From the NCBI GenBank assembly GCA_951217055.1, contig OX578281.1, positions 12,308,447 to 12,372,446 of the forward strand: a stretch of DNA of 64,000 bases, in the 5' to 3' direction. Positions 9,445 to 22,629 of this stretch are shown here, piece by piece; position 1 is the first letter of the stretch, and every line of letters begins with the position of its first letter. The position numbers were made by a program, and so were the translations under genes. The notes under the pieces were generated by a model that was not told where the DNA came from, did no database searches, and saw only the letters and a program-made list of their open reading frames with translations. The stretch is from Gerris lacustris (taxonomy: Eukaryota; Arthropoda; Insecta; Hemiptera; Gerridae).

Positions 9445-10145
9445 GCTTCCAAGCTCACTACTTTCTGTGAGCTTGAAATGTTACAATTTAATAATTCTTA
9501 GACATAAATACGTTTGAGATATCAGGAAATTTTTTTAGTGCCCAGCGGCCTGTCCGTCAAATATTTCTGAATCACTCAACCACCTCTAACCACCTCTAAC
9601 AACCTCTTATTTCTGAATCACTCAACCACCTCTAACCACCTCTTATTTCTGAATCACTCAACCACCTCTAACCACCTCTTATTTCTGAATCACTCAACCA
9701 CCTCTAACCACCTCTTATTTCTGAATCACTCAACCACCTGTAACCACCTCTTATTTCTGAATCACTCAACCACCTCTAACCACCTCTAACCACCTCTTAT
9801 TTCTGAATCACTCAACCACCTCTAACCACCTCTAACCACCTCTAACCACCTCTTTTTTTTAGTGCCCAGCGGCCTGTCCGTCAAATATTTCTGAATCACT
9901 CAAAAATTAATCGTCCGATTTTAATGAAATTTCGATAATGAGTCGTAGTTAGATGTCCCATATTAAATTCAACCACCCATTGCTTTCACTTCCACATTAT
10001 ACTAACCATTTAATAATAATAATAAACATTAATCATGCCAAGATAGTTAAAGTTACTAATCTAATTTTAAAGAAAATTTGGATGGTTTGTCGATAGTAGC
10101 CTACTCGCGGATAGTCCTAAATTAACATCAACCAAGAACTATAAA
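9445..10145 (-). mobile_element. Family 1 (type B body), diverged copy with minisatellite expansion
   Basis: On the plus strand: a degenerate terminal hairpin (AAGCTCAC...GTGAGCTT, 9453-9476), GAGATATCAGGAA, then a minisatellite (9531-9902) where other copies hold the (GTCT)n tract, then GTCCGATTTTAATGAAATTT, GGATGGTTTGTCGATAGTAG and AACATCAACC. The start end is missing. Confidence 0.6.
9531..9902. repeat. compound minisatellite (36-bp unit containing a 10-bp subunit)
   Basis: Units of TTATTTCTGAATCACTCAA plus one to four decamers CCACCTCTAA. The array is bracketed by two copies of a ~49-bp block containing TAGTGCCCAGCGGCCTGTCC (9531-9579 and 9854-9902). The second block runs directly into Family 1 sequence. 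Confidence 0.9.
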
Positions 10146-10151
10146 ATAAAA

Positions 10152-10427
10152 AAATAGACTGCCAATTAGTGTGGCACATAGCTTCCTCGCATCCTATCAC
10201 GTACTAAATTATGACCTTCCAGACAAATTTCATTAAAATCGGATGTGTCGTTTTTGATACGATGGTTCGCAAAAATTGAGCGACAGACAGACACGGAACC
10301 AAGAATGTTCCCCGATGTCTAAAACAAATTTCTGTTTTGGAATTTTTGAAATCGGAGATATCAAATATTTTCGTTCTTCAGAACGATCACGTAGCTTCCG
10401 TTACCTTCAATAAGCTCGGAAGCAAAA
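10152..10427 (+). mobile_element. Family 1, internally deleted copy (276 bp)
   Basis: Has both ends: AATAGACTGCCAATTAGTGT at 10154 and the hairpin (GCTTCCGTTACC...CGGAAGC, about 10393-10423). The interior jumps from CGTACT to AATTATGACC, deleting ~350 bp of type B body, and keeps the short ACAG run and TTCCCCGATGTC. A MITE-like deletion derivative. Confidence 0.85.
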
Positions 10428-10436
10428 CTGTGAGCA

Positions 10437-10668
10437 GTATTGAATAAAAAAAATGGTCCCCACTGGGAATCGAAACAGGTCCAAACAACCACACTTCCAA
10501 TTTCTGATGAGATCATGTTATTGTATACTCATGTGATCATTTGATCACATAATTATGACCCGTATTGAATAAAAAAAAGTATGATCCCCACTGGGAATCG
10601 AAACAAGTCCAAACAACAACTCTTCTAATTCCCCGTAAATCACATTATTTACTCATATGACTATTCGT
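10437..10668 (-). repeat. tandem pair with tRNA 3'-half-like sequence
   Basis: Two copies ~123 bp apart of GTATTGAATAAAAAAAA followed by CCCCACTGGGAATCGAAACA. On the minus strand TTTCGATTCCCAGTGGGG resembles the T arm and acceptor strand of a tRNA. No complete cloverleaf could be drawn, so this is read as SINE- or tRNA-derived debris, not a tRNA gene. Confidence 0.55.
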
Positions 10669-11066
10669 CCAGCGTCTAATAATAGAAAATACGTGCTACA
10701 CTAATTGATAACCTATTCTTATAAATGTTAATATAATAATGATAATAATAAATTAAATTGGTATAATATTAGGTCTATGTTTAGATATTATTTTTACTCA
10801 ATCTAATACCATATTAAATTACTGAAGCATAAAAGAAAAAAACGCAATAAAAAAGGTTATAAATTATAATATCCATCTGACGTATTTATTTTTAGAAGCG
10901 GATACGAGTTATGAAGACCCTCTGCATATTCTTCCTGGCTCATTTTATAACCGGAACAAACATGAGTCACGTTTTTAGTAGGTTGAATATGTATGTGATT
11001 TCTTTTTTTTTTGCTTCTTCGAGTTTCAAGGTCAGGTGGGGTCAAAGTCTTCCAAAAAACCTCAAT
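10669..11066. other. no feature recognised
   Basis: AT-rich; the two short frames in opposite directions at 10857-11129 overlap each other and have no domain. Confidence 0.45.
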
Positions 11067-11160
11067 ACTGGAAGTTCAGTCTTAGCTGAGTACGTGTTGG
11101 AAGTTCAGTCCCAGCTGAGTACGTGCTGAAAGTTCAGACCCAGCTAAGTACGTGCTGCTA
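11067..11160. repeat. 29-bp tandem repeat, 3 copies
   Basis: Unit GGAAGTTCAGTCCCAGCTG followed by AGTACGTGCT. Copies begin about 11070, 11099 and 11128 with point differences. Confidence 0.85.
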
Positions 11161-11394
11161 TAACCTCGATATTAAACTTGTTTCGTTTTTTTTTCTTTTT
11201 TTCTTTAACTTTGTTTATTTCAATTCTGATTTGTATCCAGTATTACACTTAAAAGATGTTATCGTTAAAATTTAAAATTGAAGTTATTTGTGCTCGTTTT
11301 GTTTAAAAAAAAAACCGGCATTATTTTAAATTGTGACTCCCCTTATAAATAAAATAAATGAGAGTAACAATCTTAGAAAGGTGAACGGAATGTT

Positions 11395-11454
11395 CTTCTT
11401 TAGATTGTTACTCCCCTTATAAATAAAATAGATGAGAGTAGCAATCTAAAGAAG
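11395..11454. mobile_element. Family 2 MITE, minimal copy (60 bp)
   Basis: Ends CTTCTTTAGATTGTTACTCC and its complement (AGTAGCAATCTAAAGAAG) almost meet, with ~20 bp between. Another minimal, more diverged copy lies just upstream (11333-11379). Confidence 0.8.
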
Positions 11455-11468
11455 ATGTACAGAATGTT

Positions 11469-11623
11469 CTTCTTTAGACTGTTACTCCCCTTATAAAAAC
11501 AGAAGTGCGATATTCCTTTGTCCCTAAATACATTGATTGGACTTAACATCTCTTTGTCTTAATAGTTATTTAGTCAGTCATTTAGATTCTATAAAATCAT
11601 AGGGGAGTAACAATCTAAAGAAG
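11469..11623 (+). mobile_element. Family 2 MITE, full-size copy (155 bp)
   Basis: Terminal inverted repeats CTTCTTTAGACTGTTACTCC and GGAGTAACAATCTAAAGAAG. The interior has AGAAGTGCGATATTCCTTTG and CTTTGTCTTAATAGTTATTT. Separated from the preceding minimal copy by the spacer ATGTACAGAATGTT, which recurs between other adjacent copies. Confidence 0.85.
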
Positions 11624-11624
11624 T

Positions 11625-12050
11625 CCCATAAAAACGATGTTGTATTAAGTGGGAGATACGTATTTTTGTATTCAATCTTAATTTTCCTCGACGCTTCTAC
11701 CGCTAGATTAGGCATGCGATGCATTTTTTACTTAGTTACCGTTTTGCATCGAATATAGGACGCCCTCAAATATAGACGCATCCCAATTTTCGAACCAAAA
11801 ATGTGGGGGAAAAAATAATGCATCGAATATAATATGTCGCACCCTGTTTCAAAGGAGAAATCTTCCGTTCTCTTTTTTAACAACTTGTTCAGACGTCAAA
11901 TGTATATGCAGTCTACCATGGAAAATGTTGGAATACCGAATCTTTATTTAGATGCAAGGCGCATTTGAATCTTTATTTAATTTCAAAACAGACGCGATCA
12001 CGGTAGAAAAATAGCAAGGTTAAATTTTGAAAATAAAATTTTGAAGCTAA
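11625..12050. other. no gene; possible old repeat
   Basis: The words CATCGAATATAGGACGCCC and GCATCGAATATAATATGTCG look like the two ends of an old MITE, but symmetry is too poor to call. Confidence 0.3.
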
Positions 12051-12054
12051 CAAG

Positions 12055-12800
12055 AAATAATTACAAGATAAAAAGAACTTTTTATATACTACGTTTTTAA
12101 ATTTTCTGTTGAATCATATAAGTAATGTTGATAACATAATTGTCATTTTTATATTATAATGTTAGTGAAAAATAAATAGTTCCGAATTTATTTACTTCAC
12201 ATAAATGACAACCATCTAGAGAGCTGATCTTAAACCTATAAAAGGACAAATCTTTGTACAACGGATCTCGCCAACACCGAATCTAAACCGTGCCATTGAT
12301 ATGCCCCCGTGTAGGGACAGTAAGAGAAGAAAAAGAAAAATGTGTACAAGTAAAGAAGTACACATTCAGAAAAATTAAACCGATAACTAGGACACAAGTG
12401 TAAACAAACCTGGTTGTCACACGTCAATTAATTTATTTCTTTGCTTACTTTTTCTTTTTCGCTGTCATTCAATGTTAACCTCAATAAAAAATCACAAATT
12501 TGAAACCCGTCAAAATGAAGATTGTAAAAATATGGGACACGTCAAAACAAATAAAATAACTTGCGGATTTTTTCCGAACTAACTTTCCATAAAGCAAAAT
12601 TTGCTGAAAACCAATTAAATTCTGATGAAAGATGGCTAAAAGTATTAAAATATTGCATTGTCATCTTGTTCTGAGCTATTCTAAAAGTTTCAAATGTCTA
12701 GCTATTTGGGAAGTTAGTTAAAAATCGATTGCAAGATTTGTACTGGACAAACAAACATGAAAGCAAGCTAATAAAAACGTAGTAATAAATGTATTCAACG
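12055..12800 (+). repeat. long dispersed repeat, copy 1 (with ~375-bp extra segment)
   Basis: 12055-12113 and 12491-12800 match 35491-35549 and 35550-35872 in order and orientation (e.g. AATTACAAGATAAAAAGAAC, AATGAAGATTGTAAAAATAT, GATTTGTACTGGACAAACAA). The segment 12114-12490 is absent from the second copy. No conserved frame; the element type is unknown. Confidence 0.8.
12292..12332 (+). repeat. 41-bp segment recurring inverted inside a (TA)n array
   Basis: GCCATTGATATGCCCCCGTG...AGAGAAGAA recurs as reverse complement at 13633-13673 with one mismatch. At the second site it is flanked on both sides by (TA)n. Confidence 0.9.
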
Positions 12801-13515
12801 AATCCCCTTTCACTCAAAATCTCATCAGATGTTGAACACGTTAAAATTGCTGAAAATTGATGAAATAGGATTGAATTTTGACTGTTCATTGCTCAATTTT
12901 TATTGTATTTATTAAAAGTAGGATTGTTTGTACTTAAGTTTTCAATATTTATTTTAACAAATACGATTTACTGATAAACCAGAAGTGCTTACGAGGATAT
13001 AAAATATTGATGTTACAAATTAAATCAGTGTTGAAGATCGAATCTTTCTGAAAATCCTTCTTTCGTTCAATTTTTTTATCGGAAGTTTGGAAATAATGGG
13101 AGAAGATGGCAATCAATATAGATGACGTTTGATAAAAGAAACGTGACAAGGATTTGTTCCAAGAAAAATAAAAAGAAAATGAAAAAGGTTGTTAGATATA
13201 AAACCAATACACTCCTGTTGTAGACGCAGACTTGATAGGATTTTTTGTTATCATCTTCCCCGTAAAATCTTTTGTCAGATAATCCACATTTTTTTGTTGT
13301 TGTTGTGTGCCCAGATCACAATTTTTTTTACTTCTTCAGATGAAAGGACCCTCAAAGGAATTAATCTTGTAAAAACATATTGGATAAAGTACTTGAGCGT
13401 ATGCTTTGACACTTTGCCATGTATACTCTTACTTTTTGAAGTCCATTGACCAACCTATGAAAGAAGATAGATGACGCCTTTCATGGGAAACAATAGAAGT
13501 TTTTCATTGACATTA
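12801..13515. other. no feature recognised
   Basis: AT-rich; several short frames on both strands without recognisable domains or shared structure. Confidence 0.45.
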
Positions 13516-13516
13516 A

Positions 13517-13744
<228 letters not shown>

Positions 13745-13792
13745 GATAAGCAGCATTAAGCGTGGTTAAATATCTACATAAGGAAACGCTAA

Positions 13793-14149
13793 GGCTGCGG
13801 CCACACCGAAGCTACCTCGCTTGGAGCCTAGTGGCTTGGTGAGTCGCCAGGCGTGTAATCCATGTGAACCAACCTTCTAGAACAGTGGTTCTTAACCTTT
13901 TGGTAACCAAGGCCCCCTTAGAATCTCCAAATATAATATATGTAATACCTAAATACGTTTCGAGGCCCCCTGGGGGGCCCCGGCCCCCCGGTTAAGAACC
14001 AATGTTCTAGAACATACGAGACCGGCCACACCGCACGCTTGGTTACTAGGCGAGTCACCTAGCGAGTCGCTAGACGATCATTCTGTTCTACATGACGACT
14101 CACCAAGCCGCTAGGCTCCAACCGAGGTAGCTTCGGTGTGGCCGTAGCC
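13793..14149. mobile_element. PIF/Harbinger-type MITE (TAA duplication) carrying a nested hAT MITE
   Basis: Terminal inverted repeats begin GGCTGCGGCCACACCGAAGC and, from the right, GGCTACGGCCACACCGAAGC, extending ~55 bp (through CTAGCGGCTTGGTGAGTCG). TAA at 13790-13792 and 14150-14152 fits the TWA target duplication of PIF/Harbinger elements. Without the insert the element would be about 227 bp. Confidence 0.75.
13883..14004. mobile_element. hAT-type MITE (122 bp) nested in the Harbinger-type MITE
   Basis: Ends CAGTGGTTCTTAACCTTTTG and GGTTAAGAACCAATG are inverted with one mismatch. The flanking octamer TTCTAGAA occurs at 13875-13882 and 14005-14012, a perfect 8-bp duplication as expected for hAT. 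Confidence 0.88.
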
Positions 14150-14295
14150 TAAAACAATCTAAACTAGATCTAGGCTAGATGCAAAAACCTAAATCTATTG
14201 GTCAGAAGTAATGGTTATTTGCGTTGACTTGGCCATGGGGACTTCATCCACTTTCCAGGATCTAGATTTTATTCAATCAAATTTGAATTGCGGTA

Positions 14296-14446
14296 CTTCT
14301 TTAGATTGTTACTCCCCTATGATTTTTTAGAATATAAATGACTTTGACTATATAACTATTAGGACAAAGGGATGTTTAGTCCAATGTACTTTAGAACGAA
14401 GGAATATCACACTTCTGTATTTATAAGGGGAGTAGCAGTCTAAAGA
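14296..14446 (-). mobile_element. Family 2 MITE, full-size copy
   Basis: Ends CTTCTTTAGATTGTTACTCC and GGGGAGTAGCAGTCTAAAGA. The interior reads AAGGGATGTTTAGTCCAATG and GAAGGAATATCACACTTCTG, i.e. inverted relative to 11469-11623. Confidence 0.85.
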
Positions 14447-14732
14447 AAAACATTCCGTTGTTTATATCATAGAACTCAAATGAACTATGAAATCATCATG
14501 TAAAAATTATGGGGACTCCTCCCCCACGCTTTGACGCATACTTATATAGCTTACTAATGACCACACTATACTCGCTTCGGCGGTACAATGTACAAATGTA
14601 TGATGTGTGTAGTAGCTGGAACTCTCCACCACGGGGCGTAAAAAGGGCCTAAAAGATGGCCTAATTGCTAGGTTCGAACAAGTAGTTCGTCCTACCCGTT
14701 CTAGTAGGAAGTACTAGACTACTACTACTACC
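14447..14732. other. no gene recognised
   Basis: Mixed-composition sequence with TACTACTACTAC near 14720. Nothing else. Confidence 0.4.
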
Positions 14733-14788
14733 CTCTTTAGATTGTTACTCCTCTCTTTTTTTTATTAGGGGAGTAACAATCTAAAGAA
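14733..14788. mobile_element. Family 2 MITE, minimal copy (56 bp)
   Basis: CTCTTTAGATTGTTACTCC and GGGGAGTAACAATCTAAAGA separated only by a short T-rich loop. Confidence 0.8.
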
Positions 14789-15160
14789 TGCCTGAATGGG
14801 TAACAAAAATAATTTAGATTATAGTTAATGAAATTGATGACCATAATGAACCATTTCAACCATAATTACAATATATCTATATTTTAATTAAAAATGTTTT
14901 AAATTTATGCGAAACTCAGTTGAACCTGCTATAAGTAGATTTCAACTACATAAACGCAACAGTAATGTTAATGGTATTTTGTTAAAACTCTTATACTTTA
15001 TACAAATGTAATTCTCAAAATTTGCTCTGACAGCTTAATTTTAGGTAAAGTTTAAACATTATGTTAAATTTTATTCCTGTCTCAAGTTCATTTGGTATTT
15101 AATAAGTCTGGTATATTTTTTTTTTTTAAATTATAATTTTAAAGTATGCTAGAAGAGAGG
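14789..15160. other. no feature recognised
   Basis: AT-rich sequence; nothing supportable. Confidence 0.5.
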
Positions 15161-16020
15161 ATTTTTCCCTCGGGTCCCAATTAAAACTGTTTTAGATTGA
15201 ATGAAGCTTTTCTGTAGTTAAAGTTTTTTCCGTTTGCTGTAGAGAGAGAGAGAGGGTTTAAATTAAGTTGTGTGCGGAATTCTAGTAAGCCTTTCCGATC
15301 CCTTATTGCGTTAGGTGGGAATCCCGCTAAGTTGCCTGGGATATGATGAAAAGTTTTCCAAGCATGCGGACTCGTCTCGGTTACCATGGTTACGACATTT
15401 CACTCGTTGCTTCCCTCGCATCTAGAATCCCGGAGGGTCGACGAGGAAATTAAAAAGGTGCTATCTCTTTTAGCCAGAGCGAAGGGAGGAACCTCGCCGA
15501 TGCCTTCTAATTCTTTCGTGTTGGAATGCCAAACATTCAGTAGGACAGTCTTCTCCTATCGCTACGTTCTAATTTTTTTCCCCTTCCTTTTATTTCTTAT
15601 TTCCCTTTTATTTTCTTCCCTCTTCTTCCCTTTTCTTTGTCGCCTGAAGAAAATCTTCCTCCTTTATTATAACCATATATTTCTTAATTCCCCGCCTCGT
15701 CCCGTCGCAGGGTCCAAAGCCCAAGGAGTCTTGTTTCTGTTCCAATTATTCCTTGATTCACTGCCCTTTATTACCGTTATTTACAGCTGAGACGCTTCCC
15801 TTCCCCTCCTCGTCCTAACTGTGTTTTCTTTTTCCCCTCTTTTTTTTTCCTTTGCGTCCTTCTCGGGGAGGTTCTTATATCTCCGCTTGTAGCCGAGGCT
15901 AACAGGGCAGTAATTCAAAAGGCCCTCGCTCTGACACGAACCAGATCCCCCCTTACATCGGCCTCGCGAGCTTCTCTAACTATTTCTCGCCGTACACACA
16001 TAATACGACTTCTTTACAAA
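15161..16020. other. single-copy-looking, higher-GC block
   Basis: This block is richer in G+C than its surroundings, with CpG-containing words (CGGAGGGTCGACGAGG, CCTCGCCGATGCC, CCCGCCTCGTCCCGTCGC) and long pyrimidine runs. No part recurs in the window. A 134-codon plus frame (15386-15790) and a 68-codon minus frame exist, but the former turns into a hydrophobic F/L/S run from a CT-rich tract and neither has a recognised domain. It could include an untranslated exon, a regulatory element or unique intron; no call is possible. Confidence 0.35.
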
Positions 16021-17530
16021 AAAACACATATCTCCTCGACGACTAACCCTAGAGCATTCCCGGCGGGGTGTTTCTCATTTCTCTCGTGAGTCTGCACACT
16101 GTATAAAAAACTATAATAGCTTGTAGACTTGTCGAAACAACAGCTACTGGTTCTTTTATTCATTTTTAATCTATAACTTATCACTCTATACTTCATCATA
16201 GAGTAAGTTTGTTTTTATATTTTCCCTCTCGCCACTATAAATGTCGGACACGATGTTTATCTGACATTATATATATCGATCGGTTGTAATGTTGCTCTCG
16301 TAAAATTTTATTCTATAGCCCGAGGTTTCACACGTCCCACATATACCTTTCTGCATATCACCCTTCGCATTCCATGTTACAAACAAGGTATCGAAATATA
16401 ACCGTTTATTTTAACTGCAGGTTGTGAGAACTCAATTTTATTAGGATCTCGGTTTAATTTAATCTGATTATATTCATTCATTTTTGGGATTTTCTTTCCG
16501 GATGATTTCTGATCCTTTGGACCGAATTAAATCGGTTTTTTGTGTATAGTTGTTTTTTCGCTTCATTTGTTCACGCTTGTCGACCGTGCAATTACTGCTT
16601 ATTGTTACATTTTTAAAAATATTCAAGCTTTTTCCAGCTCATAAAAAGTTATTACTTCATAAATATATATACGTATAATTGTTCAATGTTCCACAACCTG
16701 TTTTAATTATTTTAACTTATAATTTTAAAACTTCATAGTTTGACAGCTATAACATACATATTCATTATAAATTAGTTTTTGTAAGATAATATTAGAATTA
16801 TTTTTCACTGCTAATTTGTGTCACGATTTAAAAAATTAAATACATTCATTATTATGATCACCAAATTTCTTTTGGTTGAACAAAAACGATATGATAGGAT
16901 ATTTCTCATGATTAAATGATGAAAATATAATATATTATATATATATTTTTTTTTACAATAAAATTTGTTTTATATGACAGAGTGATTTCTTATAAACCAA
17001 CCACATTCTCGTATAGAGTTTGCGAACAACTAGAAATATTCTGTTCTATAAATATGAGTTTAGATTTAAGTTGAAAATATATTTTTCAATATTAAAAATG
17101 TATTTTTATAAAGTTTGTTTTATTTATTTCAATCGATTGATTTTATTCCAATATACGTTTCTATGATTAAATTTGTTGCCTCTCTCTATCCACCCTTCGT
17201 TTAAAATTCATTAAATTAATTCTGTCTTTTAACTTCAATTTATTTACCCTGAATGACAGGGACGGCGCCAGACTAGGGGCGCCTTGTTTGTATGCAGTCA
17301 CGTGGTAGAGAAATTTATAAAATATAAATGTTTTTCCTTCTAAATGTACTAATGTAAGTGAATTAATCGATTAATTTAACAAAGTTATATATTTAAACTA
17401 AAGAAACTGAATCCTTTATAATATTATCATAAATATGGACATTGAGAGATACTATGTTTTTCCATATTATTTCTGTAATTTGGGGTTTCAGGGTCCCCCA
17501 TGAAACCCTTAAGTTTTTGGTTATTCGTCC
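16021..17530. other. no feature recognised
   Basis: AT-rich intergenic or intronic sequence. GGGACGGCGCCAGACTAGGG near 17260 resembles the end of some MITEs but has no partner. Confidence 0.45.
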
Positions 17531-17534
17531 ATCC

Positions 17535-17790
17535 GTCGCATTTTGGATCATATCTCCCGACCTATTGCAGCTAGACATTTTAAATTTGGTATACAAGTAA
17601 AACTTTTTGCCCAAAAACAGGAATAATGTTGTGAACTTCACAACTTCGATTAGCGAACAATTGCAAACTGATTGCAATTTTATCATTTTAGGGGGTGTTG
17701 GATTTGAGGGTATAATTTTAAAGGTATTGAAGAGTAGATCAAAAAAAATATAAATTTCTTGCGGTGCAAGACAGTGAGAAATTTTCATGT
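17535..17790 (+). repeat. Family 4 fragment
   Basis: Shares ACTTTTTGCCCAAAAA, TTGTGAAC, AACAATTGCAAACTGAT-type words and GTATTGAAGAGTAGATCA with 44870-45060 and the last also with the 290-bp repeat at 61.8-62.8 kb. The minus frame 17393-17788 across it has no domain. Confidence 0.6.
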
Positions 17791-18235
17791 AACGCTTTTT
17801 GGTAACGATTTTCGAGTTTATGTGCCAAAGTAAAAATTATAGTTTAACAAAAATAAAAAAATAATAATGTAAAAAATAAATGTTATGTATGTAAGTTTAC
17901 TAGGAATAAATTTCTAAGGGTTATGGCGTTTGTCCGATGCAAATCGGAGCAGTAGAACAGAAGTTGTAGTGGGGGGGGGGGGCGCCGCTGGGGCCATGAG
18001 CGACTACTGGAGCAGTAGCAAGAAGCGAAAAGTGTGAGACGTGGGGTAGGTAGCCGATCGGGAGGGCAGGGACAGAGCTGGGCAGGCCCTACACCGCGCG
18101 GTAGTGGCAGACGGGCAGACTCGATTGAACACCTCCTATACATTCTTAACTCCCTGTTTCTATATCTTCCCTACTCGGGTAACGCTAGTTTGGTAACGCT
18201 TTTCGAGGTTATGTGCCATAGCCAAGGCATGAAAA
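17791..18235 (+). repeat. direct repeat pair around a CpG-rich block
   Basis: TTTGGTAACGCTTTTCGAGG...TTATGTGCCA at 18190-18220 repeats 17799-17829 with few changes. Between them lies a GC-rich block (about 17965-18125) with a 13-bp G run, GGCGCCGCTGGGGCC and CTACACCGCGCGG. Frames on both strands here are short and unrelated to known proteins. Confidence 0.6.
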
Positions 18236-18439
18236 TGTCAAAAAATATAACGCGTTCCAAAATGGAGGCCATTTTACTCGTAAAAGAATCAAATAAGTGC
18301 CTACTTAAAAATGCTAAGGAATAATATGCACACCTTGCTCTTCCGAAGTGCATCTTACACAGCAGGTGAAATACTTAGTATAATAAGTTAATAATAATTA
18401 ATTTTAATACTAACTATAATGTAGTTAATTTTTTGTGTT

Positions 18440-18560
18440 CTTATTGGATGATGGCCTTCTGAAGGCTGAAAACTGCTTTAGTAATACATATGTTTTCCAA
18501 ATTACGTTGAGAGTCTGTTAAGATTACTTCCTTTAAGATTACTTCCATAGACGCTCCCGT
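18440..18560 (+). repeat. dispersed repeat with hammerhead-like core, copy 1
   Basis: GGATGATGGCCTTCTGAAGG, CTGAAAACTGC, then TTACTTCCTTTAAGATTACT and a CGCTCCCG word. The minus strand of 61080-61165 has the same order (CTGATGATTGTCATATGAAG, CTGAAAGC, TTTAAGATTACCTCC, CGCTCCC). The GATGA...stem...GAAA order resembles a decayed hammerhead core. Confidence 0.6.

Positions 18561-20592
<2,032 letters not shown>

Positions 20593-20661
<69 letters not shown>
20593..20661. repeat. (TA)n microsatellite, right of the inverted-repeat element
   Basis: About 33 TA dinucleotides that start directly after the right terminus. Confidence 0.95.
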
Positions 20662-21327
<666 letters not shown>

Positions 21328-21504
21328 AGAATAATTGTGGTTGCCTTTGCTTAGCAATAACAAATCATTTCGAGGTGCGTTGACGTCGGGACACTAATCG
21401 ATTATATAAATAATTGCTTACACCCTCAAAAGAAGCTTTTTGTAAACTTAAGTTGTAACTTTTAATTTAACTTTATAATGTAACTTTGTTTAAGTTCAAT
21501 TCAC

Positions 21505-21685
21505 CATATTCCCCTCAATTCCCCTTATTCCCCTCAACTCCCCTTATTCACCTCAATTTCCCCTAATTTTCCCTTTATTCCCCTCAATTCTCCTAATGCC
21601 CCTCAATTCCCCCTTATTCCCTCAATTCCCCTTATTCCCTTGTTCCTCTCAATTCCCCTTTTCCCCCGCAACTCCCCTTATTTGT
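21505..21685. repeat. degenerate C-rich minisatellite (CCCTTATTCCCCTCAATT)
   Basis: About ten diverged 17-18-bp units of the form TTCCCCTTATTCCCCTCAA. A similar TTCCCC-rich stretch lies at 54300-54365. Confidence 0.8.
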
Positions 21686-21689
21686 ATAA

Positions 21690-22600
21690 CACATACACAG
21701 GGGTACGGGGTACAAAAGTTAAAATAGTATATGCCTTCATGATGCATGTCGTTTGAAAGCTCTTTAAGAGTACATTTATTGTTGTTATGTTCACCTACGT
21801 CTTATTTTCATTTAAGAGGTGGAGGGGTGGTAATCGACCCGGAAATTTTCCTTGAGAAAATAATCTTTCTGATGACAATTTGAATTTTTCCCTATCACTT
21901 ATAAAAATAATTTGAGAATCAGTTTTTGTATTTTGGGTGTATGTATGGAGTAAATTAAATAGCCCAACAAGAACAAGGTCGCATCCTTGTGTATTTTCTT
22001 TGTCAGTATTTTACTCCAAAATGGGGTTTAAATGTTAAAAACTCATCTGCAACTACAGGTTCATGATCTTCGGGATACAAAATACAAAATCAATAGTTCT
22101 TTCGTTTGTTTGGTAATATCTGAGGCTTCCAGTCCTTTAATAACCTCGAATAATCCAAAAGTGTTATGGAGCTGAGTAGATATTTATTTTTACGTCTCTT
22201 GACTTCCGAATATAAAGTTTCTAGTGTAAATTTGCAAGTGTTTATACGAAAGTTCTCAAATCCTATAAATGTAACATCGCTGCTATTTCCACCATATTCA
22301 CCAAATTATGGAGGTATCTTCCTTTTCGTCGGAATTCTTCCACGTACACTTTCTTACAATCTCATTAAGACATCGAAATTTGTTTCTCACTTCTTGAAGA
22401 AAACCACAAAGAGACTAATTTTAAGTAATAATCATCCCTAGCTCTTTTGTTTCGTACTGCAGTTTTATGTTCTCCTTAATAAACCTTTCAAGGGATCTCA
22501 ACTAAATTATTGGCTTCAATTACTGTTTAGGTTGTTTCATCAATGTCAGCAATTTGATTCAAAGTTTTCTAAATGTCTACACTATTTTCATTTACAACTC
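21690..22600. other. no gene recognised
   Basis: Mixed AT-rich sequence; the 91-codon frame at 22166-22441 has no family features. Confidence 0.4.
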
Positions 22601-22629
22601 GATAGGCGTCGGACCATCGAGTCTTGGAT

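Noticed and set aside
15386..15790. 134-codon frame as a membrane protein
   Set aside because: The hydrophobic F/L/I/S section is the translation of a CT-rich tract; no consistent transmembrane pattern or upstream signal.
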